From assembly GCF_000006405.1 (NCBI RefSeq), contig NW_003208655.1:124001-188000 (forward strand): a stretch of 64,000 nucleotides of DNA, written 5' to 3'. The translations under genes were made by a program, and so were the position numbers. Of this stretch, positions 23,833 to 35,800 are shown piece by piece (within the stretch, counting starts at the first letter, position 1; every line of letters starts with the position of its first letter). A model generated the notes under the pieces. The model had not been told where the DNA came from. It saw only the letters and a list, made by a program, of their open reading frames with translations, and ran no database searches. The DNA is from Perkinsus marinus ATCC 50983 (Eukaryota > Perkinsozoa > Perkinsida > Perkinsidae).

Positions 23833-24566
23833 CTACTCTGACGATGGAGTTCGTTCGGTACTACACGACTGTCTGGCTGTAGCCACTGCTGTGACGGAGT
23901 TCATCTCAACGCTGCTACCACCCATAATGTCCCTCATCCACTCAAACAACACTAACCGGCCCTAACAACAAGGATACATACAGACGATAGGTACTCCCTT
24001 ACCGGGCACTTCTCCATCTGCAGGTAGAGCACGAGGGCCACCTTTGCTATGTACCACAGAGGGAAGTGAAATAGTAGAGTACTCAGGCTTATCGACTCCA
24101 CCAATATAATGCCTCCGAGACACACCCAGTATCTGAGGTGCCAACTCCCGACCATGGGCACTCTATCGTTACTACTGTAGCCACCGCTCGAGCTGCTTGG
24201 CCCCATGTTCGGGATCTGCGTGATAATCCCTTATGGCCCTCATACTGCCCCTTGCAGGGTTCACTACCGCCACGGCTGTACTAAGAGCATAAGGGGATTG
24301 CTACTGCTACTGTAGCATCTGCTGGTGGCTCACCTTATCATAAAGGCACCCCAACCCACAAGTAGCCCTCCACCCATCATTGCTATCATGACTGAGGTTA
24401 TCAGGCCCGGCTCGACATCTAGTAGATCCGAAAGTTTACAAAGAAGAGGTACTTCCCGACAACGTTTATCCAAGGCATCAAATACATCCCCAAAAGAGCC
24501 TTCTTCCTCCTCACTACTATCATCGCTTACCGATGTCGTCCGTGATGATGGGGCTTCCGACATCAT
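23833..24566 (-). CDS. REEP5/Yop1/HVA22-type ER-shaping protein
   Basis: TB2/DP1/HVA22 family membrane protein that wedges into and curves tubular ER. An acidic Ser-rich N-terminus (SDDSSEEEEGSFGD) precedes ALDKRCREVPLLCKL, then a hydrophobic stretch GLITSVMIAMMGGGLLVGWG. After an intron come NPARGSMRAIRDYHADPEHG and KQLERWLQ|YWVCLGG. The join across the second intron recreates the family motif S-x-x-A-I...D-x-x-W-L-x-Y-W. It continues with LVESISLSTLLFHFPLWYIA and KVALVLYLQ, the paired hairpin helices. The last exon gives GRLVLFEWMRDIM and stops at 23833. All family landmarks are present. It is tightly packed between XPF (10 bp) and the TBC gene (104 bp). Confidence 0.9.
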
Positions 24567-24669
24567 CTGGGGGAAAAACCAACAACGACTCCACGTATAC
24601 AGTTACGACACAACAGCCCAGAGAAAGCAGTCGAAAATGTGGTCATCACAATAGTGAGGAGTGTAGTCA

Positions 24670-26182
24670 TCATCTAGGGTTAACAACTAGCTGTATTCCA
24701 TCCTCTCGAGTAGATGCAGCCCAGAATATAGCTGCACATGCCACCACAGCTCCAAAGCAACCCGCAGTGACCGAGAGGACTTTTGTGACATCTGTAGCAT
24801 AGCCGAAACACTTGAGGCGCTTACCTGACCACAGATGAGAGGATACAAAGAAGGAGCTGGGACAGACACCCTTCCCACCTCCAGAGAAGAGGCTTACAAA
24901 CCTCCGCTGATCCTTGATGAGCTCCTTAGCCCTTCTCTCCACAGCAATGGCCCTCTCCCTACCATCGCCCATTTGACACAGTAGCCTCTTGCTATGGATA
25001 CTGCTCCCACGGGGCATGCGTCGGGCCGCCTTCAACCTCAATAGCTTCGCCAAGGGGAACACCTCCCTCACACACAACCACACCATCCCTATCAGCCGCT
25101 CTAGAGAAGGCATATCCAAAGTTGACGGCAGATTTTGGCAGAACTGATGAAGGTGTGGCATGTCAAAGGGCTCCACATGGAGTATATCATCACGATGCAT
25201 GATAAGGAGGCAAGGGACGTAGTAGTAGATAATCGCAGGGTGGCTGACCAACAACGAGTCCATCAACCTCTGGGACATCTCCAATGTCGGCAGATTATGC
25301 GTCATCAAGGTGAGGACCCATGGGACAGCAAAGTGAGGGGATTCGATATCAGCTGCGACGAGGGCATGATACAGCTCAGGGTCAAGGGCCTCCAAGAGGG
25401 CAAAGGACAGGTCTAGACCAGGAAGAAGAGCATGTTGGAAAGGATAGAAGCACAAATCGGATAAGTAGAACAGACAGAGGTTCTCCAACATAGCGCTGCA
25501 ACGTCTGGTATCTGATGGGAGTCTTATACCTAGTGAATACCACTATCGTACTAGTTTCCACTTCTAACAGGGTTAGGGCTATATCATGTAGCCCTTGATA
25601 GTAGTGAAGATGCCCTCCATATTTCTTGATCACATTCACCAACACCACAGCCAAGGCCTGTTGCTTCCTTCTACGGGTACTCAACCGTACCGACCCCTTC
25701 CCTCTCCACGAGTTGCCGCTCCTAGCCACGTCCCTACTGATTATCGGATAGGACTTCTCCACCTCTTGTAAGGAGAGTATCTCGGCCTCCTCCTCCTCCT
25801 GGCCCCTCGACTCGCCACCATTCGATATCCCTAGCAGAGCCGACCATACACTGCGGCGTATTCCCGAATTGACAAACCCCATAGGGGAGTGGGCCAACAC
25901 TTGTAGCTCATAAAGGTCTATGGTAGGCTCTGTAGCTAGGGCTCGGAATATACGGTGTATCTAGGATTGGCAATCGTTCCACAGCCACGACATTCACTCT
26001 AGGCTAACTTGTATTTGCCGACGCTTCTTCTGTGCTCCTTGACCACACACCTCACGGGGACTTCTGTTAACACCCCGTAAGAGAAGGATTTCATAGGGGA
26101 GTACCTCAGTCTTGGAGGATGCCGCTGTAGAGGACTCGCTACTGTTACTGTCGATGGTCACACGTCTTCGAGGTGGGCTCAT
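24670..26182 (-). CDS. TBC1D20-like RabGAP with C-terminal membrane anchor
   Basis: GTPase-activating protein for Rab GTPases of the ER/Golgi. N-terminal Ser-rich exon MSPPRRRVTIDSNSSESS, then RRSVWSALLGIS, the arginine-finger motif YPIISRDVARSGNSW (I-x-x-D-V-x-R-S) and the glutamine-finger motif HYYQGLHDIALTLLEVE (Y-x-Q-G-x-x-D-I). After an intron (about 25500) it continues MLENLCLFYLSDL, LLEALDPELYHALVAADIES, then VPCLLIMHRDDILHVEP. A single hydrophobic segment near the end (VLSVTAGCFGAVVACAAIFW) is the tail anchor typical of TBC1D20/Gyp8. Both catalytic fingers are intact, so it should be active. An upstream Met at 26203 is an alternative start. Confidence 0.85.
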
Positions 26183-26300
26183 AGCAAAGGGCATCCTCCA
26201 CAAAAACTGAATATCACAAAAACAATATTCTACTCACAAGTCAACAAGTTCGTCGAAAACTCAAGATACATGTTCCCAGATTTTCTACAGTGCTCCAATG

Positions 26301-26839
26301 CTAGTATGCACACTGCAGTGCATGATGGCTAGTCGAATCAATATCTGGGGCTCTCAAACAGTCCCTCTTTAGGAATACCACACCACGGTCAATACCTCCT
26401 ATTATGATAGTAGTAGCATCATTGGCCTGGCATTCCACGTAGACGTCTTTCACAGACACTACATAGTCTAGGCCAAAGAGGGATACAACTCTGCTATACC
26501 CATCTCCAGGATGGCTATATAGTAAGAGCTCTTAGCAGAGGGCAGTTTAGACTTCTCACGAAGAAAGCTAGCGCAGACATCCAACCGTTAGAGATAGATA
26601 CACCTGTGTCTAACCTCTAAGACTCAAAGCCAATCCCCACTATTCTGCCTCAGCCGACGCCTAGGCCTCCTCCCCCCCACAATGGAAGGTACCCACTACC
26701 ACAACTAGCCTTTGAGTAATAGTCACAACCTTAGAAGACGTCGCAACTATAAGTCCCAACGACCATCCAGTATCAGCAGGACTACCTCTGTGGTCCTCGT
26801 CGGGCTCGACATGTGCTCTCTTACTCAGAGCCATCACAG

Positions 26840-26873
<34 letters not shown>

Positions 26874-26925
26874 CAGACATAGTAGACGATCCAGAAGTCA
26901 GCAGCATAGAGAGGACTACCGTCAT
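26301..26925 (-). CDS. Hypothetical secreted protein with poly-Ser tract
   Basis: Reading the minus strand from an ATG at 26925 gives a hydrophobic start (MTVVLSMLLTSGSS) like a signal peptide, then a run of about 12 serines encoded by a trinucleotide repeat. After an intron comes GSPADTGWSLGLIVATSSK and later exons reading VSLFGLDYVVSVKDVYVECQ and ANDATTIIIGGIDRGVVFLK, with a stop at 26301. I do not recognise a family. The consistent open exons after splicing and the good codon texture argue that it is a gene. Intron positions are approximate. Confidence 0.4.
26841..26873. repeat. (TAC)11 microsatellite
   Basis: Eleven perfect tandem TAC triplets. Read on the minus strand within the putative gene here, they encode a serine run (AGT codons), so length changes would not shift the frame. 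Confidence 0.95.
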
Positions 26926-27116
26926 CACCACAGAGATGGCCACCGTGCCACTTTCAATTCTGACTACTGCTTAACACGACAACAAGACTTAACAGAGTAT
27001 CTATAGTGGAGGCTTATCCTAGTTTAATAACTGACACTACTAGATACTCCTTAGACGAACTCAGCAAATACAAAATGATAGCTGACGATATGGTTACAGT
27101 AGAGAGGAAGCTAGCC

Positions 27117-28746
27117 CTATGCATTCAGGGACTTAGCGACTTCTGTTAGATACTCGGGAACCCCTAGAAACCATCCATGGTCAATGCCCTTCAATAACCG
27201 GGTATCAACACCTGCCCTTTGGCATCCAGTATACACATCGTGTACTGGCACTACATGGTCGTATTCAGAGAGGAAAACAGTCGAGCCTTGAGGTAGCTCT
27301 TGCGGGAAAATGACAGATTGCATCCAGAAGAAGTCTCTGTGAAGACAGCATGCTATCCCCAGCTCCTCCGATGCAATATAGCGTAGGAACCTCATAAAGA
27401 GGCGACGAGGCTTACGATAGAGGAAGTTGAGACAAACATCGGGCAAGTTGAGATAGATACAAACAGGGTCCATCAGTACTACTCTACTACGGTTAAAGAC
27501 GTCAGGGCAATGCCGTTTGAGCCATACCACAGGCAAGCTACCAAAGGAATGCCCTGCCAAGCATAGCCTCTGAGTATTGGTGACACCTTGGTCCTTCAGG
27601 GCCCTTCTCACATCAATAGCATACTCGTCATCAGGAACTACCTCTGCTAAAGGGTTCATAGATATCCACGGCATTTCGAATAGGAACTGTGTCTTCTGCT
27701 TTAACTTGAATATCATCGTAAGATACGTCACTAGGCCGATACCAATACCATGGAAGAAGACGAAAACCTCTTCCGAGCTCTCACCCTGGTCCACAAGGGT
27801 CTCTTCCAAGGCCGGGCGAGAACGATACCAATACCACACTCTACCACTACTATAATGATGATATCCTCTAAGACGCAGTACGACAGCACCAAACGCCTTG
27901 GCTAGGACCACCCCACAATAGAAGGACAATGGATGGTAGTTGGACACTATGGGGTCTAGAGTGTTACGTACAGTTGTCACCTGAGACCAACATACACAAG
28001 AATGCAAGTGGGAGCGGTAGTACGTCAGCTCTGCCAGGCTTCGGACTATACCCATACCTATCGTTAATCATCGCCTTAGCCTTCTCTACCCACTGCCATT
28101 CCGAAGAGGTCAAGTCCTGAAGTAGACATATGAAGCCGTGCTTGCCACCACACTCATCATTACAGCAGTATCCTTGTAACAGAAAGCCCATGCCAACATC
28201 TCGTTGAGGTTATCTTGTCGAAGGTCTTGCTGTGCCAAGCTTGGGTGAAACCTACAACAACGTATACGGAACCGCGAGTCCAGTAGGCCCCAAATACTCA
28301 TCACAAGAGGATACCAACGCACTAAATCCATTACTATTACTACCATCCCTTTAGTAGTCTCCACACTCCATCTGGATAGTACTTCCCAAGATCGAGCACA
28401 TTATCAAATACGAAGTCTCGCTGTTCACTAGATACCACAGGGACCACAGCGGGTGTAGCATTACGTAGTGCGAGGCGGCGACGGTACCTTACGAAGATGA
28501 TAGTGAGGCCTGCGAGGAGGGGTAGAGACTTCTAAGAGAAGAGGTACCATAGGAAGTAGCTGCCTTCAGCCACTGCAAACATTGGGACGACTCTAGCAGC
28601 ATACCCCATGAGAAAAAGTAATATTATTACTACCATGCATAGGCGATCGCTTCGGCCACCATCCACAGTAATACGAACCCTAGTAGTATATGAGGATGAG
28701 CCGAAGGAGCGGTAGCCTCCTCTAGTTGCGGAATACTCTCTGACAT
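27117..28746 (-). CDS. Alpha/beta hydrolase, membrane-associated, uncharacterised eukaryotic family
   Basis: Serine hydrolase fold with a complete triad. The final long exon contains the oxyanion strand VFVFFHGIGIGLVTYL, nucleophile elbow LAGHSFGSLP (Ser), acid strand VFLSEYDHVVPVHDV (Asp) and LKGIDHGWFL (His). Upstream exons were joined by frame: MSESIPQLEEATAPSAHPHI with a hydrophobic helix LLGFVLLWMVAEAIAYAW, then WLKAATSYG|LTIIFVRYRRRLALRNATP, then RCCRFHPSLAQQDL, DLTSSEWQWVEKAKAMINDR and TLDPIVSNYHPLSFYCG. This layout (membrane helix, F-x-x-C long insert, G-I-G elbow) resembles conserved fungal and protist hydrolases of unknown substrate. It ends TAG at 27117. Start at 28746. Confidence 0.8.
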
Positions 28747-28843
28747 TACTCTGATAATGTACCTCACAGTGGAACACTACCAAATCGACTACCAACACCA
28801 CCACGCATGAGTCGATAGAAACGTCTAGAAGGCTGTATCGTCG

Positions 28844-29615
28844 TCAGCCACCACCACGGTTGGAGGTCCGCCGTGGACGCTTGACTGGGTGCTCCTCTTC
28901 CTCTACGTCCTTATCCTCCGACAAGCCTAGGGGCCCAACCATATCCTCCTCATTAACCTCATCAGACCCCAACACATACTTCACCACGTTATGGGCCGCC
29001 TCGAGTGTCTAAAATAGTACCGTACTACAGGACCGTCTACCACCGTTACTACTACTACCTCCTCATTGACGTTGGGTACCGACTCAATAGCAGTGTAGAC
29101 GTATACATCGCTATTAGCACAAAGCCTAGTGTTGTTGAGGAGCTCACAGGAGCACTGTTGAGGTAAGCCGTGGCTATTCAGAAGGGACAAGGCCTATTGA
29201 TGAGGATGGCAGGTAGGAGGATGTACACCCTATCATTACCTTAGGTATTCGCTCTTCACGAAGCCTATTAGTATGCAGCTCATCCACAAGATACGAAGTG
29301 AGCTTCGTGAAAAGATTATCCCTAAGAGCACTTAATAACCACCCCACACAATCTCCAACAACCCACATTCTAAGTTTATCATGAGATGGCTCTTCCTCCT
29401 CTATAGGTTCCACAGCAGCTACCCTTGGTGAGCCTCCATCTGAACTCCCTGGACTGGGTGGTGACGCTAGTACTACTCTATCCTGACTACTACCACCATG
29501 GCCATCCCTACACCTCTACCACTACTACCTCTTCCAGCCTATTCCTCTCCTCACTCAGTATCTGCATCACCTCCCAATTCAACAGCTCATGCTCGCAGGC
29601 GTCCAATACCCGCAT
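28844..29615 (-). CDS. Possible RNA polymerase III subunit RPC9/CRCP-like protein
   Basis: The first exon reads MRVLDACEHEL and LLNWEVMQILSEER, very like the start of RPC9 (M-x-V-x-D-A ... LLSNYEV-x-Q-L-L). After an acidic, Ser/Pro-rich insert (SPPSPGSSDGGSPRV) come KLTSYLVDELHTNRLREE and PKALSLLNSHGLPQQCSCEL, which fit the HRDC-like YL-x-x-x-L ... E-x-x-x-LLN-x-x-P block. The C-terminus is unusual: acidic, then basic (HPVKRPRRTSNRGGG), and longer than typical RPC9. Stop TGA at 28844. The match rests on two short blocks, so this is a moderate call. Its start is 120 bp from the divergent REXO4 start. Confidence 0.45.
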
Positions 29616-29735
29616 GATTAACTACCACGACTAAGTACTATAAGGTGCTCAACAATCTTATGCCAACTTGCCAATCTTGCATTTCCTCAACGCAAATCTC
29701 AACGTCATCATAATCATCTCTCACTTCTTTTTCCC
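29616..29735. promoter_or_regulatory. Short divergent promoter region
   Basis: Only 120 bp separate the ATG of the minus-strand RPC9-like gene from the ATG of plus-strand REXO4. Both 5' UTRs and promoters must fit here, so it is a likely bidirectional promoter. No TATA box or other named element is evident. Confidence 0.5.
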
Positions 29736-31097
29736 ATGCCGTACAAGCCCCGTAGTGACCGCGGTCAGAAGGGTGGGCAGGGTAGTGGCAGCTCATCCTC
29801 TTGGGATAAGATAAAGCAAACCATCAAGACACGGCCTGGCAAGCGACAACAACATGAGGTAAAGGAGGTACGTCGATGTCAAAGGGCACTGCCTGGGCGT
29901 AGGTTAAAGTAGCCAAGGCCCCTCTAAGACCACGTCAGCTGATGGCTTCTGGCACCTTCCCTTCTACTAAGGATGTAGTAGCTATTGATTGTGAGATGGT
30001 TGGTACTGGGCCAGAGGGCAAGGACAGTATCTTAGCTCGAGCCAGTATAGTCAACTACTTTGGCAAAGTACTACCTACTGCATCGTCCCTCTACACTTAT
30101 CTCCTACTACTAGGTGCTACTAGATGCCTTAGTGAGGCCTACTAAGAAGGTCACTGACTACCGTACCCAAGTCACAGGGCTAGATGAGGCTACTCTAAAC
30201 AGGCTAGGGCAGTCTGCTGAGGAGGTCAAAGAGAAGGCTGCTAGTATATTACTTAACCAGAAGGTGGTGGTAGGCCACGCTATCCATCACGACCTCGATG
30301 TAAGCTCATGGCTCGCCTCCTGGCACCCATCCGGGCATGCTCTAGATCCTTGACCTCACCGGCAAGATCGACCCAATATTGATTCGTGACACGAGTACCT
30401 ACCCTGGCCTCCGACCCGAAAACCTCACCACTAAAGTGCCTAGTCTTAAGAAGTAGGGGTATCTCTGCTGCGGTATTTTCACTGGGCGTATTTGGTACAA
30501 TATAGGTTGACGGAGCTTCATCTTGACCGGAAGATACAAACTGGGACTCACAGCTCCGTCGAGGATGCTCGATGTACGTTAATGTTGTATAAGTTGAAGA
30601 AGGATGAGTGGGAAGAAGAGGTAGTAGTAGTGGTCGCAGTAGGTATAGTACTGACGTTATCAGGTTAGGAAGACTTATCGGATACGTGTCCATAAGCCTA
30701 AGGAGGCACTCAATAAGGAAGAGGTGGCTAAAGTGGTACCATCGAGGGAGGTGAAACCTAAGAAACGGCGGTTGTCCGTGGATGATGATGATGAAGTAGT
30801 GAAGGAAGAGGAGGAGGAGAAGGCAGATGATGACGAGGAGGAGGAGGAGGTGGGGTCGGAGGGGAGTATTATAGAGGAAAGGGCCGGAGGTAGGCATCTG
30901 GATAGTATCGTCAAGTAGTACTTCCCGTAGTTGCCGACCTTGGTGAGAGCGCTGAGGAGGTAGCCAAAATATGCGGTAAGAACTCTAACGAGGAGGCTGA
31001 GATCCTGGCGGCCTTTGCGGACCTCGCCAACATGCGGGAGGAATTTGCTTTCCAGAAACCCAAAGCTAACAAGAAGAAACGTAAGCAGCAAGCTTAG
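29736..31097 (+). CDS. REXO4: RNA exonuclease 4 (Rex4), DEDDh 3'-5' exonuclease
   Basis: Nuclear exonuclease involved in pre-rRNA processing. [10 protein letters not shown] start and basic Gly/Ser-rich N-terminus. ExoI motif [18 protein letters not shown] (D, E); [32 protein letters not shown]; Exo[13 protein letters not shown] with the H-D pair, then [20 protein letters not shown]; Exo[23 protein letters not shown] with His and Asp. All splice joins fall inside conserved Rex4 motifs. The C-terminal tail is Lys/Glu/Asp-rich. A final 41-nt intron (from the GTAGGC near 30892) extends the frame past an apparent stop at 30918 to NKKKRKQQA and TAG at 31097. Confidence 0.92.
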
Positions 31098-31207
31098 CCC
31101 TGTCTACCACTCTTCCCCCTTAACGTACTTGTTTCCTTCACATCTTGGTATTGCGTTGATAGCCTGGTGGCCTGCTACTCCTCCACAGCTCCTTCCTAGT
31201 ACTACCA

Positions 31208-31858
31208 ATGTCTACCTCCCAACGTTTTGCCTTCTCCTTTTTGCGGGATGGATTCAAGTTCCGCATGGGCAGACTCTACGACACATTCTGGTATTCGCAG
31301 AGTAACCTTAAGTGGGTACTAGTATTCGGCTACCCTGGTGAGCTCTCCTTCCCTCATCGTCTCTTCATTATTCATCCCATCAGCTCTTCTCTTCTGGGTG
31401 CGTTGGCGTGCAGACCATCAGTACAAGTATCGAATATACGTAGCTGATAGTAAGGTGACCCCTGATACTACCAAGAAGGTGCCCCTATGGGGTAAGGAGT
31501 ACGGTCAGTGGAGTAATGGCAAGCCCGTATATCAACAGGCTACAGCAACGGTTCAGGTAGTAGCCTCTTCTGAAGTACCTCTGTTGTTAGTGTTGGCTCT
31601 CGATAGGACCTGAAGGCTGCTGTCTACGGTGGTAAGGATAAGGTCCCGGAGTCGGTCAGGGCTGGTTGCCATGGACGCATGTTCGAGGATAGTGATAACC
31701 TAGCCCTCGCGGTAGGGTCGGGGCCATCATCACTCGATGGCTTTGTATGGTCGTTGTCTTAGGTGCGGTCCTTCTGTAAGAGGGACCCTATGATAGTGTT
31801 CTGGGATGAGGTAACTGCACAGAAGGAGGTGGTGGGGGTAGCAGCAGGCGGGCAATGA
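31208..31858 (+). CDS. Small single-pass membrane protein, unidentified
   Basis: Starts MSTSQRFAFSFLRDGFKFRM. The first intron joins YPG|ALLFWVRW, giving one hydrophobic segment (LKWVLVFGYPGALLFWVRW). The following exon is polar (VADSKVTPDTTKKVPLWGK, QWSNGKPVYQQATATVQ). Later exons read DLKAAVYGGKDKVPESVRAG and SFCKRDPMIVFWDEV before TGA at 31858. The size (about 150 residues) and one N-terminal helix with a polar tail are like accessory subunits of mitochondrial inner-membrane complexes, but I recognise no family. Three introns. Confidence 0.5.
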
Positions 31859-31978
31859 GACTGGTCAATGGCAGCATTATCGTTGTCGGTCTAGCAGTGG
31901 TTGATGCTCTTTTTCTTCATCCTCCATGTGGTTGTGTTTGTCACCGTATTCATCTCGTAGTAGGGGTGCTTAGTCGTG

Positions 31979-32707
31979 ATGCCAATTATAAAGGAGGAGA
32001 AACTCCACAAAAATCTCAAGTCGTTTGAAAGTGTGAAAAAAGAGGTAGTGGTGTCGGTGACAAGGAAGAGGGGATGTCGTATTTAGGTAGAAGCGAGTAA
32101 GTATGCTGACTGGAAGCATGCAACTGTCGATGCTGCTAAGAAGAGGGCTATATATTCCAGTGGCTCCTACAAGGAGTTTCAGGACATTGTGGCTACTTGT
32201 GGCCTCAACCCCATAGGGAGGAATGAGTTCAGTCGCCCCGCTCGGCAACAGACGCATAATAGGGCTCTCACTGGGAAGGAGAGTAGACCGGGAGAGGCCC
32301 TATCAGTTCGGGGGGACGTAGGGAAGGCCCCTAAGATCAAGGCAGTGGACTTCGAGAGGAACCTCAGGAGAGCCAAGACCGACTCAGAACGCGTGCAGTT
32401 GTTCAGCGAGATGGGGCCTGGTCAGGTAGTGGAAGCGTTGAGGGGCTCTGAGAGAGGAGGAGAGTATGTCGATGCGGAGGTCCTATTGTACGTTATGGAC
32501 ACTATACGGAGCGCTGTAGAGGCTGATGGTGATGGTGATGGTGGAGGGAAAGTCCTAAAGGGCATCATTGAAGGGCTCCTTGGGGATGTAACGGTGATTA
32601 GGACCATGAATAGGTTCCTCACCGCTGAGGAGAGGGATAGGATGCATGATACGTGTGTGAAGGCTGGAGTGGATCCTCCCATCCATGGAGTAGCATGTTC
32701 CGATTGA
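31979..32707 (+). CDS. CCDC103: Dynein attachment factor CCDC103/DNAAF19
   Basis: Axonemal dynein assembly and attachment factor, implying a motile flagellum. Two exons: MPIIKEEKLHKNLKSFESVK | VEASKYADWKHATVDAAKKR. Family landmarks are SYKEFQDIVATCGLNPIGR (human Y-x-E-F-R-D-I-V), a central disordered linker, FERNLRRAKTDSERVQLF (comparable to the F-x-x-W-R-R ... R-Y-x-x-L block), a helical C-terminal domain EVLLYVMDTIRSAVE, and the end motif FLTAEERDRMHDTCVK. Length about 215 residues, close to the family's 242. A short Gly/Asp run (GDGDGGG) is local expansion. Stop at 32707. Confidence 0.85.
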
Positions 32708-32841
32708 TACTCGGCTGAGTTGAGTTTAAGTACTCACATTGACTGATGGTGAGGCGTGGAGGAGAAGGGGCTCTTACCCATAACTAGCCCAAAGAGTTAC
32801 AGCAGTAAACTGGGCATCCTTCTGATCGCATTCACTGCCTC

Positions 32842-35800
32842 AATGAGTGTCAAGGTTTTGTCCATCTCTTCCTCTTTCTCCTCCTCCTCTTCTACCATGG
32901 GGCTATGCGTCAGTGATGCGTACCCGAGCAATGCTGATGCCTCCACCTCTCATCAGTTCACAGACCCAGTTTACTCCCTACCACTACTGCCACCATCTGA
33001 TGATGCCTCCACCAGTATCTATCGGAATATTGTCTGCAAGAGTACCACACTTCTTCATCATCATCGTAGAGGCATTAAGAGTCTATCAGATTCCCTCGTC
33101 TCGGTGCCCATGCTAGCCCCAGAGGTCACCACTCTACCTGCCTTACTCGAGTACTCATACCTCCTCTGCTGCTGCTGGTGCCCCATAACCCCTCTCAGGT
33201 TTGCTGGGGCCATGAATGGCCAGCGACCTTTCCTTGGGGCACGCCATGGCCCATCTTACTGCTTTATGACCTACCGTGATTTCTGTACACCCTCCTCCTC
33301 CTCCATCCCCCCCTAGGGCCTCCCCTCAGATATCCAGGTGTTACGCCTGGCCAGTGGTATCCAGCATTTGGGTGTATGCCAGAAGATAGCCTTCGATGAT
33401 GAGCCCTACAAGATGCTCTTTAGAATGGCAGGTAGGTGTACCAGAGCGCCACCTGCTACTTGAGCAATAGAGTTCAGGCATTTACGGTAGCAGCTGCATC
33501 AACTGGGTTATCACTGAGTTTGCATGTCACACTGCAGGAGTGACAGTAGTACCCTTGCATGAGGAGATGTCCCCAGCCCTGGTAGGCTGCCATAAGCCGC
33601 TATTACCTCCTCTCATAGCCTTGATAGGTCTCCTATATAATCTCTGACACACGTATGGCTCTACTGTTCGTCACTAAGCCTCGACTGGAGTCAGCCTTGA
33701 AATGCAGTGGGTCAGCAGCACACATCAAGTGCATCGTAGTAAGACCATCCCCACCGCCCACCTCTACTACTAAAGCGACTACAATAGGTGATCGATGTTG
33801 ACAACCGAAGGGAGATAGACCCATCTCTGCTGGCCCAGGCAGAAGCACTTGGTATCATGGTACTCACTCTACCCTATGTGAGGCCTGCCCCTCATCTACC
33901 ATCACTACCCCTTATCGACAGGTCCTTGCTTTGGGACAAGGCAGACCGTTCTCCCCTTATCCATCGACTCCCTCTGATGTGGCCTTGATAAACTACACGG
34001 GAGGTGGGTATCCCCTCACATCGTGTGCGAGATGGGCACTTGCAGGCTCGACAGGAGACCCCCTTGGGGTCATGATCACACATGGGAACTGCATCGCTTC
34101 TATAGGGGCCCTTACAGAGTCCCGTGAGAGTGGCAATAGCAGCAGCACCCCAGCACTTCAGCCCTCACCGCAGGACTGTGAGGCCAAGTCAGCTGCTCGG
34201 TTAACGCCCATACTCGTGCCAGGTATTGCCTCTATGCTCCCCCCATCCGAGGGTCTCGATAGGACCATCACTTACCTCGCCATGTACTCTGGTAGCTGTA
34301 TGGGCTTCATCAGCAGTTGCCAGAAGGAGCATACAGGTGCTGGTAGAGGGCTAGGGGTAGGCTCCCTTGACTTTGCTCTCACAGGATCTCAACTAGTCTC
34401 GGACATCACCGCTCTACAGCCGACAATCATGATCACCGAGCCTGTCGGTCTGGGTAGGGTACTGTTCTACTTGTGTACTTAACCCCTCCTCAATAGAGTG
34501 CCTCGTCAACACTGTATTGCCGAGTAGAGGCTCTAAGGGTCGCTGGCCCGCCTGGATACGACGCTCTGCTCGGCTCCCCATCCCTGTGAAACGGTCAAGT
34601 ACGTGTCTAGCCTCTCCTCTCGTTGCTGAGGGAACTGGCTAGGCCCCCCGACGGTGAAGTACAACCGAGGTGCATTAGGAGGCCGATTGCGATTGGTGCT
34701 CAGCGGTGGGCGCCTATTGCCTGGACACCTTCATCAGACCGTCAAGGTGCTTCTGCAGTGGACGTTGCCACATCACCTCCTCCTGGCAGGCCTTCTTACG
34801 GTGTCCTCTCATCAACTGCCTTACCATCCCTGAGTGTGGCGGTATCGCCCTCCTCACCAATGAGGCAGACTACCGCTGTGGGCTGGTCGGAGGGCCTATC
34901 GCAAGCCTCGACATGCGACTGGTAGCATCCATCGCTAATGATCTGAGGATCGCCTCTCCTCTCCTTAGGTTGACGCCTCAATGGAATGCGGCCTCCGAGA
35001 CTGCTGTGTGGCCCATGTTGATGTCCAGAGTTGTGAGCTGAGGCCTCGAGGAGAGCTCTGTGAGGGGAGGAGGGGGGGGGGCAGGGTCGCTATCAGGTGT
35101 TCTCTCTAGGTGTTAGAGGCAACAGCGTCTCTCCAGGGTACTTCAGAAGGCCGCAAGCTACACAAATCCGCTTCGGTACTCATCTTAGACGGCTCGTTTG
35201 GAGACCTGCTGCTCATTCAGATTCGGCTGGATGGTTCCACACAGGGGACGTGGTCGAGGTCCTCCCTGCCGGAGCTGTGAAGGTAAGACCCTCTACCCAC
35301 AGGTCACCACATGCTATGTTAGCTGTTCGACGAGAGGATCAGTGACCAGCTGGACCTCGGCGATGGACGGATGATCTCCGCTAGCCGGGTAGAGCTGGCC
35401 TATGAGAGGCATTGTGAGTGAGCCCCTCCTCTCCCTGCCGCTATAGTGGCTCCTCTATAGGCAAGGGTATTGAACAGTGTGTGGTGTTTGGCTCCTCTCA
35501 AGCCGAGACTATGATAGCCCTAGTGGTGAGCAAGGATTGTTGGCAGTAGAGTCCTCTGGAGCCTTCTATACAGGTACCATGCGTGGAAGCTGCTAAGATG
35601 TGGGCCACTGAAGCGGAGATACTCTTCCATGTTGACGAGCTCCTGGAGTCTGACTGGCTGAGAGATAGAATAATCAGTGGGTGTAGAGGAGACCGACGTT
35701 GGCAGCAGTCTTAGCCTTTTAGAGGAGATGGGGACACTACCGCTGGACGTCCTACCAAAAGGGCGCAAGTATCGGGTCCATGAGGTGGAGCTCATCAAGG

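Noticed and set aside
32189-32707. CCDC103 frame as a 172-residue protein starting at 32189
   Set aside because: That start is not an ATG of the conserved protein. Splicing to an upstream exon from ATG 31979 restores the conserved N-terminal helix.
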